A DNA stretch of 30,119 nt from DYFC01 sp041658585 (GTDB taxonomy: Bacteria; Nitrospirota; Thermodesulfovibrionia; Thermodesulfovibrionales; SM23-35). The stretch spans positions 1 to 30,119 of the forward strand of contig JBAZZX010000037.1 of NCBI GenBank assembly GCA_041658585.1, read 5' to 3'. The translations under genes and the position numbers were made by a program. Each line of letters starts with the position of its first letter. Position 1 is the first letter of the stretch. The notes below the pieces were generated by a model that was not told where the DNA came from, did no database searches, and saw only the letters and a program-made list of their open reading frames with translations. Shown here piece after piece: positions 16,503 through 24,320 of this stretch.

Positions 16503-17471
16503 CTACAGGGCAATCTCTCTTCCCTGCCTGTGTGATTCCATGGCCGCTTCCACAATTTTTACCGCATCCGCGCCATCCTGGGCAACGGCCTTAGGTATTG
16601 AGCGGGTCTCTGCACACTTAATGAAATCCTTCAGTTCGAGGAGGAGGGGTTCGGCCGGCAAAATCTCCTGATGTATGACCTCTCCGCTGACCGTCTTCCA
16701 GGTATTATTGTCCAAAACATGACGGTTGCGGTATATCTTGATTTTGTCCTGTGATGAGGCGAAATCACAGACAAGGGTTGCCTTCTCGCCGATGACCGTA
16801 ATCAGACGTTTTTTCTCGGGAGAAAAATAGTTGGCTTCAACCAAAGCGTTAGTTTCACCGTAGTTCATCCAGATCCATGACATGTCGTCCATTCCTCTTC
16901 CAAGAATATCATTGCACCTTGCCGAAATTTTTTGAGGCAGCCGTCCCATCAGGCAGTTAAAGAAGTCGATAAAATGTATCGCGTCCGAAATCACGACTCC
17001 TCCATCCGTACGGGGACGCTTGAAGCCGCAGAATGAACCCCAGAGGGACTGGATGCCTCCCATATGGCCCTCGCCGATATATCCCCTGATGAAATCCACG
17101 GCAGGGTCATACCTGAAGATATGTCCGGGCTGCAGGAGCAATGCATTTCTGGACGCCATGTCCGACAGTTCCTGTGCTTCCGCTGCCGTCTCTGCAATAG
17201 GCTTTTCCATGAAGATATCCTTGCCTTTACCGAGGATTTCCTGACCGAGCCTGAAATGGGTAGAGGCAGGGGTTACCACGTCAACTGCTGCAACCTTGTC
17301 GAGAAAAACGCGGTAGTCGTCCGTTATATGGTCCTCGGGTATGCCTTCTTCAATACATTTTTTTCTTGCCGCTTCCGAGACCTCGGCAACATAGAGGTCT
17401 ACCTTGAGATTATTCCAAACACGGAGATGGTTCGACCCCCATCGTCCGGTGCCAATCTGCATAATTTTCAT
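16503..17471 (-). CDS. Gfo/Idh/MocA-family NAD(P)-dependent sugar dehydrogenase
   Basis: A 322-residue oxidoreductase. The N-terminal Rossmann fold starts with MQIGTGRWGSNHLRVW. The family EKP motif is at 89-91 (FMEKPIAE), and GGVVISDAIHFIDFF (from 157) holds the catalytic-region Asp and His. Close relatives include nucleotide-sugar 3-dehydrogenases (WbpB, GnnA), which supply the ketone that a DegT-type aminotransferase then aminates; such an aminotransferase is encoded at 19160-20272 on the same strand. The pairing with a UDP-sugar is inferred. A 200-bp gap separates it from the TVP38 gene, so it may have its own promoter. Confidence 0.88.
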   Translation of the reverse strand: MKIMQIGTGRWGSNHLRVWNNLKVDLYVAEVSEAARKKCIEEGIPEDHITDDYRVFLDKVAAVDVVTPASTHFRLGQEILGKGKDIFMEKPIAETAAEAQELSDMASRNALLLQPGHIFRYDPAVDFIRGYIGEGHMGGIQSLWGSFCGFKRPRTDGGVVISDAIHFIDFFNCLMGRLPQKISARCNDILGRGMDDMSWIWMNYGETNALVEANYFSPEKKRLITVIGEKATLVCDFASSQDKIKIYRNRHVLDNNTWKTVSGEVIHQEILPAEPLLLELKDFIKCAETRSIPKAVAQDGADAVKIVEAAMESHRQGREIAL

Positions 17472-17671
17472 ATATTTTCCTTTCCGAATAAGATAAGTCT
17501 ATTAATTAGTGTCTGTATATAAACTGTTAAAGAAACTGCGGATGTCTAAAATATATTTATTTTTCGATACCATAGTGTACTTATATAGATGTATTACCAA
17601 ATATTTTTATGCAATTACCATAAACTATCTTTTTAAATAAAATCATCGAGTTAAATTAATTATTAATGTTC

Positions 17672-18412
17672 TTACGTCTTATCTCTTGTTAATTTTTGCG
17701 ATAATTCTCTGGCCAGAGGAGACCGCCGGAAATAAATCTTTATGACAATGATAAGCACGATCAGGGACAACGAAGCCAAAGATATTCTCAAGGCAAAATC
17801 CTCCCGTACACTGCTTCCAAATAGTGCAAAGATTGCGGCTTCAGGTATAAGGCCAAGTAACGAGCCAAATATAAAGGCGGTAGAGTTTATAGACGAAAGG
17901 CCTATCAGGACATTGACAAGTATGCTTGGCAACGGGAGTTGTCTCAGGATCAGGACCACGAGGAATCCGTTGTTCTCAAGACGCCCTTCGATTGCCTTAA
18001 GACGGTGGCCGATCTTCTGGTGAAAGAGGGGATGGCCAAGGAAACGGGTAAGCCAAATGATGACAACGGAACCTGCAAAAGCGGCTGCGATCGCCAGGAA
18101 AGTCCCTGTGAGGAAACCGAAAACTATTCCTCCCAAGACACTAAATATAGTGCGCGGCACACCCATAGCAATAAGCAGCGCTCCGCCTGCAAAGAATACG
18201 AAAGGCGCCATTGAACGGAATCCCGCAAGCTTGTCCTGAAGCAGAGATATATGGGACGGATCAAGGTAATACCATATCGGGGAAAACCGCAGCACGGTCA
18301 AAGAACCCGTGAGAAGTATTACGAGCAGAAGGGTTTTGATAATATCCCTCGTGTTTTCTCTCTTTCCGGAGTCCGGCTCTGAAAAAGGCTCCTGCAGCTC
18401 AGTGGTCTTCAA
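17672..18412 (-). CDS. TVP38/TMEM64 (DedA-like, VTT-domain) membrane protein
   Basis: A 246-residue protein with a charged N-terminus of about 25 residues and then about six hydrophobic segments. The central region has the VTT-domain pattern: GVPRTIFSVLGGIVFGFLTG, followed by a second half with RQLPLPSILVNVLIGLSSI and GSLLGLIPEAAIF. Related proteins move or flip lipids, including the undecaprenyl phosphate carrier in some DedA-superfamily members. This would suit its place directly after an ArnC-like transferase, but the role is inferred. The start is a TTG 2 bp after the GT2 stop, with AGGAAG inside the GT2 gene as ribosome site. Confidence 0.85.
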   Translation of the reverse strand: MKTTELQEPFSEPDSGKRENTRDIIKTLLLVILLTGSLTVLRFSPIWYYLDPSHISLLQDKLAGFRSMAPFVFFAGGALLIAMGVPRTIFSVLGGIVFGFLTGTFLAIAAAFAGSVVIIWLTRFLGHPLFHQKIGHRLKAIEGRLENNGFLVVLILRQLPLPSILVNVLIGLSSINSTAFIFGSLLGLIPEAAIFALFGSSVREDFALRISLASLSLIVLIIVIKIYFRRSPLARELSQKLTRDKT

Positions 18413-18414
18413 AA

Positions 18415-19149
18415 TCAGTTCTTCCTGTCTTCATTATGCACACGGTCAGCCTGTACGCATCTCCTTCTCCACCATCTTATTGCAAAACAATCAATCAGGC
18501 CCCTGAACATGCGGTTCCCTATTCCGTATTTGGACTTCCCGCGCGTCCTCGGGCGATGGTTGACAAGGATTTCCACTACCTTGTATCCCTGAAGCCTTAA
18601 GAGTGTGGGAAGAAAACGGTGCATCCCGTTGAAGACCGGTATTTCCCTGAGAGACGCCGACCTCAATGCTCTGAACGTGCAACCGGCGTCCGATATTTTA
18701 TCTCCGGTCACCCGGTTCCGAAACCCGTTGGCTACACGGGAGGATATCCGTTTTACCCAGTCGTCTTCGCGTTTTCTACGGACGCCGCATACGGCGTCGG
18801 CACTCTCAAGGGTTTTAAGCAGCGCCGGTATATCGGCGGGATCATTCTGCTGATCGCCGTCTATGGTAATTATCACCCTGCCTTCGGCGTGGGCAAAACC
18901 GGTTGCGCCTGCCGCGCTCTCTCCCGAGTTTATTGTGTGGCGGATTATTCTGAGTTCGGGAAATTTTTTCCTTTGTCCGTTCAGTACGGACAGACTTTTG
19001 TCGGAGCTGGCGTCATCGACGCACAAAACCTCAAAAGTTTTTCCCGTGTTCCTGAGAATAGGAAAGAGTTCCTCAAGCAGAGGCCCTATATTGTCCTCTT
19101 CGTTATATATGGGAATAACGACTGAAAGCTCTATTTCAGGTTTAGTCAT
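18415..19149 (-). CDS. family 2 glycosyltransferase, ArnC/DPM1-like
   Basis: A 244-residue GT-A enzyme from the ATG at 19149; the frame is open upstream to 19209 but that part overlaps the aminotransferase gene. The motifs are VVIPIYNEEDNIGPLLEEL, VDDASSDKS and the metal-binding DGDQQNDP, then GCTFRALR and the late RTRGKSKYGIGN typical of polyprenyl-phosphate sugar transferases. It ends at once after an Arg/Trp-rich helix (IRWWRRR) and lacks the two C-terminal helices of ArnC. It probably loads a nucleotide sugar onto undecaprenyl phosphate at the inner face of the membrane. It starts 10 bp after the aminotransferase stop. Confidence 0.87.
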   Translation of the reverse strand: MTKPEIELSVVIPIYNEEDNIGPLLEELFPILRNTGKTFEVLCVDDASSDKSLSVLNGQRKKFPELRIIRHTINSGESAAGATGFAHAEGRVIITIDGDQQNDPADIPALLKTLESADAVCGVRRKREDDWVKRISSRVANGFRNRVTGDKISDAGCTFRALRSASLREIPVFNGMHRFLPTLLRLQGYKVVEILVNHRPRTRGKSKYGIGNRMFRGLIDCFAIRWWRRRCVQADRVHNEDRKN

Positions 19150-19159
19150 ATCAGATTGC

Positions 19160-20272
19160 TTACCTGCCGGTCTCAAAAAACCGGGCGATAGCCTTTGCGA
19201 CTGCCTCAACTTCCTCAGTCTTCATAAAAGGAAACATAGGGAGTGAGAGGACTTCCCTGCAGGCATCTTCAGCCCCCGGGAATGAGCCTTCTCCCAGCCC
19301 TAGATATTCATAAGCCGGCTGACGGTGCAGGGGGAGAGGATAATGCAGTCCGGTCTTGATCCCCTGGGTATTCAGGAATGCCTGTAACTCGGCCCTTTTG
19401 CTGCAACGTATTACATAAAGATGCCATACGGCCTCGCATCCATCCGGGACCTGAGGACGAATGATTTCCTCGTATGGTTTCAACAGTTCATTATAAAGGG
19501 CCGCGGCTTTTCGTCTGCTCTCGTTCCATTCGTCAAGATGGTCAAGGCAGATGGAGAGCTGGGCTGCCTTCAACGTATCAAGCCGGCTATTGGTGCCGAC
19601 TATCATATGGCTGAATTTATCAAGCCTTCCATGGTCCGAAAGCATTTTTACCTTCTTTATCAGTTCGATGTCGCCTGAAGACACGGCGCCGCCGTCACCG
19701 AATGTCCCCAAATTTTTGGAGGGGAAAAAGCTGAAGCAGCCTGCAACGCCCATAGTGCCAACCCTTTTGCCTTTATATCGGGCGCCCATTGCCTGGGCCA
19801 CATCTTCGATAATTACGAGATTATAGCGTTTTGCCAGACTCAGGAAGGAATCCATGTCGGCAGGGATACCATAGAGGTGGACGGGGATAATCGCCTTTGT
19901 CCTGGGTGTAATGGCGCGTTCCGCTGCCGCAGGATCCAGATTGTAGTACCCCGACGCTATATCCGCAAATACCACCTCGGCGCCGGCAAGACTGATTGCC
20001 TCGGCAGTCGGGAAAGCCGTATTGGGTACGGTAATGACCTCATCTCCCGCGCCGATGCCAAGGGCCTTTAGAACAAGGTAAATGGCATGGGTGCCGTTGG
20101 AGACGCCGCAAACCCCGGGAAGGCCGATCCAGTCCGCCATATGTTTTTCAAATTGTTTGACTTCCGGTCCGTTAATAAAGGCGTTCCGCTCAATAATATC
20201 CGTCATGGCTGCCTGTATTGCAGGCATCAACGGCTTGAATTGACGGCTTAAATCTACAAAAGGAACATTCAT
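19160..20272 (-). CDS. DegT/DnrJ/EryC1 (ArnB-like) PLP sugar aminotransferase
   Basis: A 370-residue PLP enzyme that puts an amino group on a keto sugar nucleotide. VDLSRQF opens the protein, SNGTHAI binds the phosphate, EDVAQ carries the Asp (157) that contacts the PLP ring, and FFPSKNLGTFGDGG holds the Schiff-base Lys186. The C-terminal region has the family LHYPLPLHRQPAY and LPMFP motifs. Whether it makes a 3-amino (WbpE/GnnB-type) or 4-amino (ArnB-type) sugar cannot be read. The Gfo/Idh dehydrogenase downstream favours a 3-amino product. AAGGAG lies 8 nt before the ATG. Confidence 0.93.
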   Translation of the reverse strand: MNVPFVDLSRQFKPLMPAIQAAMTDIIERNAFINGPEVKQFEKHMADWIGLPGVCGVSNGTHAIYLVLKALGIGAGDEVITVPNTAFPTAEAISLAGAEVVFADIASGYYNLDPAAAERAITPRTKAIIPVHLYGIPADMDSFLSLAKRYNLVIIEDVAQAMGARYKGKRVGTMGVAGCFSFFPSKNLGTFGDGGAVSSGDIELIKKVKMLSDHGRLDKFSHMIVGTNSRLDTLKAAQLSICLDHLDEWNESRRKAAALYNELLKPYEEIIRPQVPDGCEAVWHLYVIRCSKRAELQAFLNTQGIKTGLHYPLPLHRQPAYEYLGLGEGSFPGAEDACREVLSLPMFPFMKTEEVEAVAKAIARFFETGR

Positions 20273-20333
20273 CCAGGTTTCTCCTTATTTAATTTTTAAC
20301 CTACAACTATAAATTATAATTTGTATTTTCTTT

Positions 20334-21920
20334 TCAGGGCAAGGTAAAAACAACCGAGCATTTAAACTCTCCACCGGGGCTATTCATCTGTACAGTCTTC
20401 TTGCCGGAACCGTAAACCCTCAAGATCTCGCCGACAGAATTCGGAGTGGTAACAATCGCCTTTATACCTTTCTCAACCTCTATAATATCATTTTTCTGCC
20501 TTGGGAGACTGTTATAGTAAAAACCGAGCATCCTCTTAACGTCCCGATCGGTCCTGTAGAGGAGGACTTCATCCGACTGGATATGATTCTCCTTTAACAG
20601 GGTATAGAGCCGCAGATTGTGAGATACCTGCGTATTGTAAGTAGTCCTTATTATGTCCAGGCCAAGGAGACCCAGCATACAGAGTATGCAGACAAAGACC
20701 GCCGCGTCTTTTGATCTCCTCCAGACAAAAAACAGAGAGAAGATCCCGGCGATAGCAAGGACAAGAGCGCTCGCTATTTGTCCGCCGTGTAACAAGATCC
20801 AGGTTGCCGGTGTCAAACAGACAAGGACCGATAGTATTCCTGCAGGGACCTTCCAGTATTTTCCAGGATTGCGGCTCAGGACACCTGTGCTGAACATACG
20901 TTCCGTTCCCCATGCCGCAATAATAGCTACCGGAGGAAACACCGGAAGCAGATATCGGAAAGTTTTAGCGACGGTTAAATGGAGGACCACAAAATACACG
21001 GCAAACCAGATAAGGCAGAAGATAAGCCAGGGCCTTTCTTTGACCGCATTCTTCCATCGCCTGATGAACAAGAGAGTAATAACCATAAAAACGGAACCGG
21101 GGAATAAATTTATCATGAAGGACGGGAGATAATAGTAAAACACTTCCTTTCTTGTTATGATCGTTGAAGTTTTCAGAAGACCCAGATATTTGTCAAAATC
21201 CGGGTGCGAGTAAAGAAGTATGGGCCAGGGAATAATCGTCACGATAAGTGCAAGAGCTGTCGAAGCAAAAATACTGAAACGAAGCCGCTCCCAGTCTCTC
21301 CGTATAAGCAGATATATCAGGACAATAAGAAGCGGAATAAAGGCAACCGGCCCCTTTACCAGGAAGGCCATGCCCATAAAAAGCCAGAAAAGCAAATAGA
21401 AGATAATCGCGCTCTTGCGTTTTACCGACTCATACCCCATATAAAACGAAATAAGGGAGAGGGAAAAAAGGACTGAATATTCCATATCCAGACGCACCGT
21501 TCTCGCATAGTATGCATAGCCGTAATTTGAGACAAGAAAGAGAGCGGCATAGATTCCCGTCTTCGGATTTTCTCTATCGACTGAAAAACAAAAAAACAGG
21601 ACGCCGAGAAATCCGATTAAAGCAAAGAGGGCCGATGGGAAACGTGCGGCAAAAGTGTCAACACCGAACAGTTCATAGGACAGCGCGGTATTCCAGAAAT
21701 GCAAAGGCGGCTTGTCTATATAAATATTTCCGCCCAGATGCATCATCACCCAGTCTCCGGTCTCGAGTATTTCTCTTCCAACTTCGGCAAAGCGCATATT
21801 GTCCTGATTCTCGAGAGTCCTGCCTCCAAGATTAAAAAAAAGGAAGAACAGGGCGAAGAAGAGAATGAACCCAACAAGAACTAAGGTCTTGCGGTCTTGT
21901 CTAAAATTGTCTATTGCCAT
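20334..21920 (-). CDS. ArnT-like GT-C glycosyltransferase (second copy)
   Basis: A 528-residue polytopic membrane protein. The first periplasmic loop reads ENQDNMRFAEVGREILETGD, then YIDKPPLHFWN and AARFPSALF, the ArnT/PMT_2 signature. The usual Asp-Glu pair is replaced by QDN, so the acidic pair is incomplete. About 11 helices are followed by a soluble C-terminal domain of about 110 residues. It is the first gene of the minus-strand sugar operon, 61 bp ahead of the aminotransferase. It may transfer the modified amino sugar from undecaprenyl phosphate to lipid A or a polysaccharide. Confidence 0.85.
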   Translation of the reverse strand: MAIDNFRQDRKTLVLVGFILFFALFFLFFNLGGRTLENQDNMRFAEVGREILETGDWVMMHLGGNIYIDKPPLHFWNTALSYELFGVDTFAARFPSALFALIGFLGVLFFCFSVDRENPKTGIYAALFLVSNYGYAYYARTVRLDMEYSVLFSLSLISFYMGYESVKRKSAIIFYLLFWLFMGMAFLVKGPVAFIPLLIVLIYLLIRRDWERLRFSIFASTALALIVTIIPWPILLYSHPDFDKYLGLLKTSTIITRKEVFYYYLPSFMINLFPGSVFMVITLLFIRRWKNAVKERPWLIFCLIWFAVYFVVLHLTVAKTFRYLLPVFPPVAIIAAWGTERMFSTGVLSRNPGKYWKVPAGILSVLVCLTPATWILLHGGQIASALVLAIAGIFSLFFVWRRSKDAAVFVCILCMLGLLGLDIIRTTYNTQVSHNLRLYTLLKENHIQSDEVLLYRTDRDVKRMLGFYYNSLPRQKNDIIEVEKGIKAIVTTPNSVGEILRVYGSGKKTVQMNSPGGEFKCSVVFTLP

Positions 21921-21971
21921 ACCTTGTCGATCAGCATGATGATTTTTTAGTATATAATATTATTCTGTGAT

Positions 21972-23639
21972 ATGTCAGAGCATCGATCAACAATGAAAAG
22001 TTATGCATTAAGGGACAGCGTCCTGCTGGTTCTGATCGGCGTATTCATTTATCTGCCTTTTCTGGGAGTCCCGGCATGGGACGGGAATGAGCCTATACGT
22101 GTAATCGTTGCCAAAGAGATGATGAAGACCGGAGACTGGCTTATGCCGGTCTTGCATGGGCAGCCATATTTTGCAAAGCCGCCGCTGATGAACTGGCTCA
22201 TCGCCGCAAGCGGAAGCTTATTCGGCATTGTGAATGAATGGACAAGCCGCTTCCCGTCTGTACTAATGATGATATTGACCGTCCTGTCCGTTTATTTCAT
22301 GACCGCAAAGTGGCTGGGGAGAAACGGAAGGTTTTTTGCCGCTCTTATGACCCTGTGCATGGTCGGTCTGCTGAAAAAGGGTAGGGAAGCGGAAATAGAG
22401 AGTCTTCATTTCTTTCTGATTGCTGTGATCCTTCTGGTTTGGATAAATGGGTATGTAAGACAGTGGAAGCCTTTGGTCCTCTGGGGAACCACTCTGACCT
22501 TAGTGGGAATCGGGTTTCTCTCAAAAGGCCCGCAGGTGGTCTTTTTCTTTTACATGACGGTAGTTCCGTACCTTTTCGTTAGAAAAAGGATGTCCCTTTT
22601 TTTCTCCAGGGGACACGTATCGGGTTTGCTCCTTTTGCTTCTTGTGCTCTCTCTTTATATGCTGTCTGTTCTGCAGTGGACAACCGTCGACACATACGTT
22701 CAGAAATGGATAAGCGAAGGCATTCAAAGGACCGAGAGCAGACATACTTTCACGTTCCTTCAGCATTTTCTTACATACCCTTTCGAGGTCACAGCTTCTT
22801 TCATGCCGTGCGTATTGTTTCTCATCCCCGTCTTAATATATAAAGAACTGCGGCAGCAAATAAAAACCTTATTCAATAACGAAATTCTTATGTTTTCCTT
22901 TATCGTTGTCGCTGCCAATTTTCCCTTGTACTGGCTTCTGCCGAATATGCGGACCAGATATTTCCTCCCTGTAGGCCCGTTCGCCGCCGTTGCTGTCGCG
23001 GTATTTTTTGAATTTTACCTCGGAAAACTGCGGGACACACCTGCACTAAAAAACTTCTTCGGGAAATTCCTGAGAGTATTTGCTTTTTCCACAATTTTTG
23101 TCTCTGTTGCCTTAATCCCTTTATTCATGTTTCTTCATCTAAAAATCTCTTTTCTCGTGCTCTTTATTTTAGGGTGCGCCTTCCTGTCCGCCATTTTCGT
23201 CTTGTATAAGAGCCGAACTTTTCAGGCGGTGCACATCCCTCTTTATGTGACTCTCACAATAGCGCTTTTTTTTCTCGTCTATACAAATCTCGATATACAG
23301 ATGGATGAAAAACAGGAGTATTCTCCCCGAAAGATTGCCCGGGAAATTAATCTTATATTGCCCGAGAATGCGGATACGGTATATGAAATGGGCTACAGAC
23401 GATTTTTACCTGTAACCTGTTACCTTAAAAGTGACGTCCGTCAACTCGATACGTTTGCCGAACTGAACTCACGGGACAGGAAAAATGGGAAAATTTATTT
23501 TATCTTTGATACCGGGTTTCTAAAGGGTTTGAGTGACGAAGATAAAAACGTCTTTCTGCACGAACTCCGATGGGAAAAGCTCTATTCAAAAAAATACAGG
23601 AACAGAAGGGGAGAGATTATCGTCGGGGCATTGTCCTGA
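21972..23639 (+). CDS. ArnT-like GT-C glycosyltransferase (third copy)
   Basis: A 555-residue polytopic membrane protein transcribed divergently from the second copy, 51 bp apart. The loop after helix 1 has WDGNEPIRVIVAKEMMKTGD, then FAKPPLMNWLIA and SRFPSVL. The acidic residues are spaced Asp-x2-Glu instead of adjacent. A long hydrophobic core precedes a soluble C-terminal domain of about 110 residues. It is probably a sugar transferase from a polyprenyl carrier with an acceptor or sugar different from the other two. An ATG at 21993 is an alternative start; neither has a clear ribosome site. A TATAAT at 21953-21958 may be its -10 box, but no good -35 was found. Confidence 0.83.
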   Translation: MSEHRSTMKSYALRDSVLLVLIGVFIYLPFLGVPAWDGNEPIRVIVAKEMMKTGDWLMPVLHGQPYFAKPPLMNWLIAASGSLFGIVNEWTSRFPSVLMMILTVLSVYFMTAKWLGRNGRFFAALMTLCMVGLLKKGREAEIESLHFFLIAVILLVWINGYVRQWKPLVLWGTTLTLVGIGFLSKGPQVVFFFYMTVVPYLFVRKRMSLFFSRGHVSGLLLLLLVLSLYMLSVLQWTTVDTYVQKWISEGIQRTESRHTFTFLQHFLTYPFEVTASFMPCVLFLIPVLIYKELRQQIKTLFNNEILMFSFIVVAANFPLYWLLPNMRTRYFLPVGPFAAVAVAVFFEFYLGKLRDTPALKNFFGKFLRVFAFSTIFVSVALIPLFMFLHLKISFLVLFILGCAFLSAIFVLYKSRTFQAVHIPLYVTLTIALFFLVYTNLDIQMDEKQEYSPRKIAREINLILPENADTVYEMGYRRFLPVTCYLKSDVRQLDTFAELNSRDRKNGKIYFIFDTGFLKGLSDEDKNVFLHELRWEKLYSKKYRNRRGEIIVGALS

Positions 23640-23671
23640 TCCGCATATAGCAAAGGCAGACATACTGATTG

Positions 23672-23797
23672 AACCGAGGATAGAGTATTTTCGCTCATTC
23701 TCGGTCGTTCCTCCCTCCGAGGCTTTTGCCTCTTTATTTTTAAAAATTGTATTTGACTATCGGCAAAAAAAACCGCTCAAATACTCTATCCTCGGTT
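23672..23797. repeat. 126-bp element with 19-bp perfect inverted ends
   Basis: AACCGAGGATAGAGTATTT (23672-23690) is exactly inverted at 23779-23797. The 88-bp interior holds a small hairpin with a T-rich tail. The right arm carries the stop codon of the YgbA-family gene on the minus strand. It may be a MITE or a bidirectional termination structure between convergent genes. Confidence 0.65.
23719..23740 (+). terminator. rho-independent terminator after the third GT-C gene
   Basis: GAGGC-TTTT-GCCTC followed by TTTATTTT. It is a short 5-bp stem, but with a proper T tract and the right position for ending the plus-strand transcript. Confidence 0.5.
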
Positions 23798-24166
23798 GTT
23801 GTTGCCAATTTTATGAATAGATTCTCCCTTCAGTTTGTGCCCGATTGCCTCTTTTCTGAATCCGTCGATGAAGTGAAACAGCGCTAAAATCGGGTGGCGG
23901 AATATTATTCGCGGGCCAGCGTATTGCATCACGGCCCTGATTTTTTCTTTCATGGCAGGCTTATAACAGTGTATTAAGCATTTGCCGCACGTTGTCTTGC
24001 CTTCCTGAAAAGGACATTTTTCAAGCCGCTTATTTGCATAATCGAGAACTTCTCCGCATTCGGCACAGAGTTCGCCGCGAGTTCCGTGCTTCCCATGTCA
24101 ATAAATATTTATCATGGCCCCGATGGTCTTTTGTTCCCTTTTTAAACGTCTGTTTTTATGATTCAT
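23786..24166 (-). CDS. ygbA: YgbA-family (nitrous oxide-stimulated promoter) protein with in-frame TGA, candidate selenoprotein
   Basis: A 127-codon frame, intact except for TGA as codon 23 (24098-24100). Before it the frame reads MNHKNRRLKREQKTIGAMIN-IY; after it HGKHGTRGELCAECGEVLDY, then KRLEKCPFQEGKTTCGKC, LIHCYKPAMKEKIRAVM, QYAGPRIIFRHPILALFHF. This is the YgbA_NO family, linked in E. coli to recovery from nitrosative stress. From memory the family has Cys after 'M-I--Y', so the TGA stands where Cys is expected. No other stop or frameshift occurs and there is no alternative start after the TGA. Eight nt after it begins a stem GCACGGA/UCUGUGC (24089-24083 with 24069-24063) with an inner UCG/CGA pair and a CGG loop, the place and size of a bacterial SECIS. 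A recent Cys-to-stop mutation is the alternative. Confidence 0.65.
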
Positions 24167-24205
24167 CTTATTAGCCCGAAAAATGCAAATGAATTACCCC
24201 GTAGT

Positions 24206-24263
24206 CCCGAAAGCTTTCGGGATGAGGTATCTTAAATCTCCCCTCCCCCCTCAAGGGGGAGGG
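24206..24263. repeat. two adjacent short perfect palindromes
   Basis: CCCGAAAGCTTTCGGG (24206-24221) and CCCTCCCCCCTCAAGGGGGAGGG (24241-24263) lie in the gap between the ygbA-like gene and tsaD. Neither has a T tract. They resemble dispersed palindromic units common in intergenic DNA. Confidence 0.5.
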
Positions 24264-24320
24264 AATAACTGGAAACCCGGAAGCATAGCTTCGAGGAATT
24301 CTTTTGATTATAAATACGGG

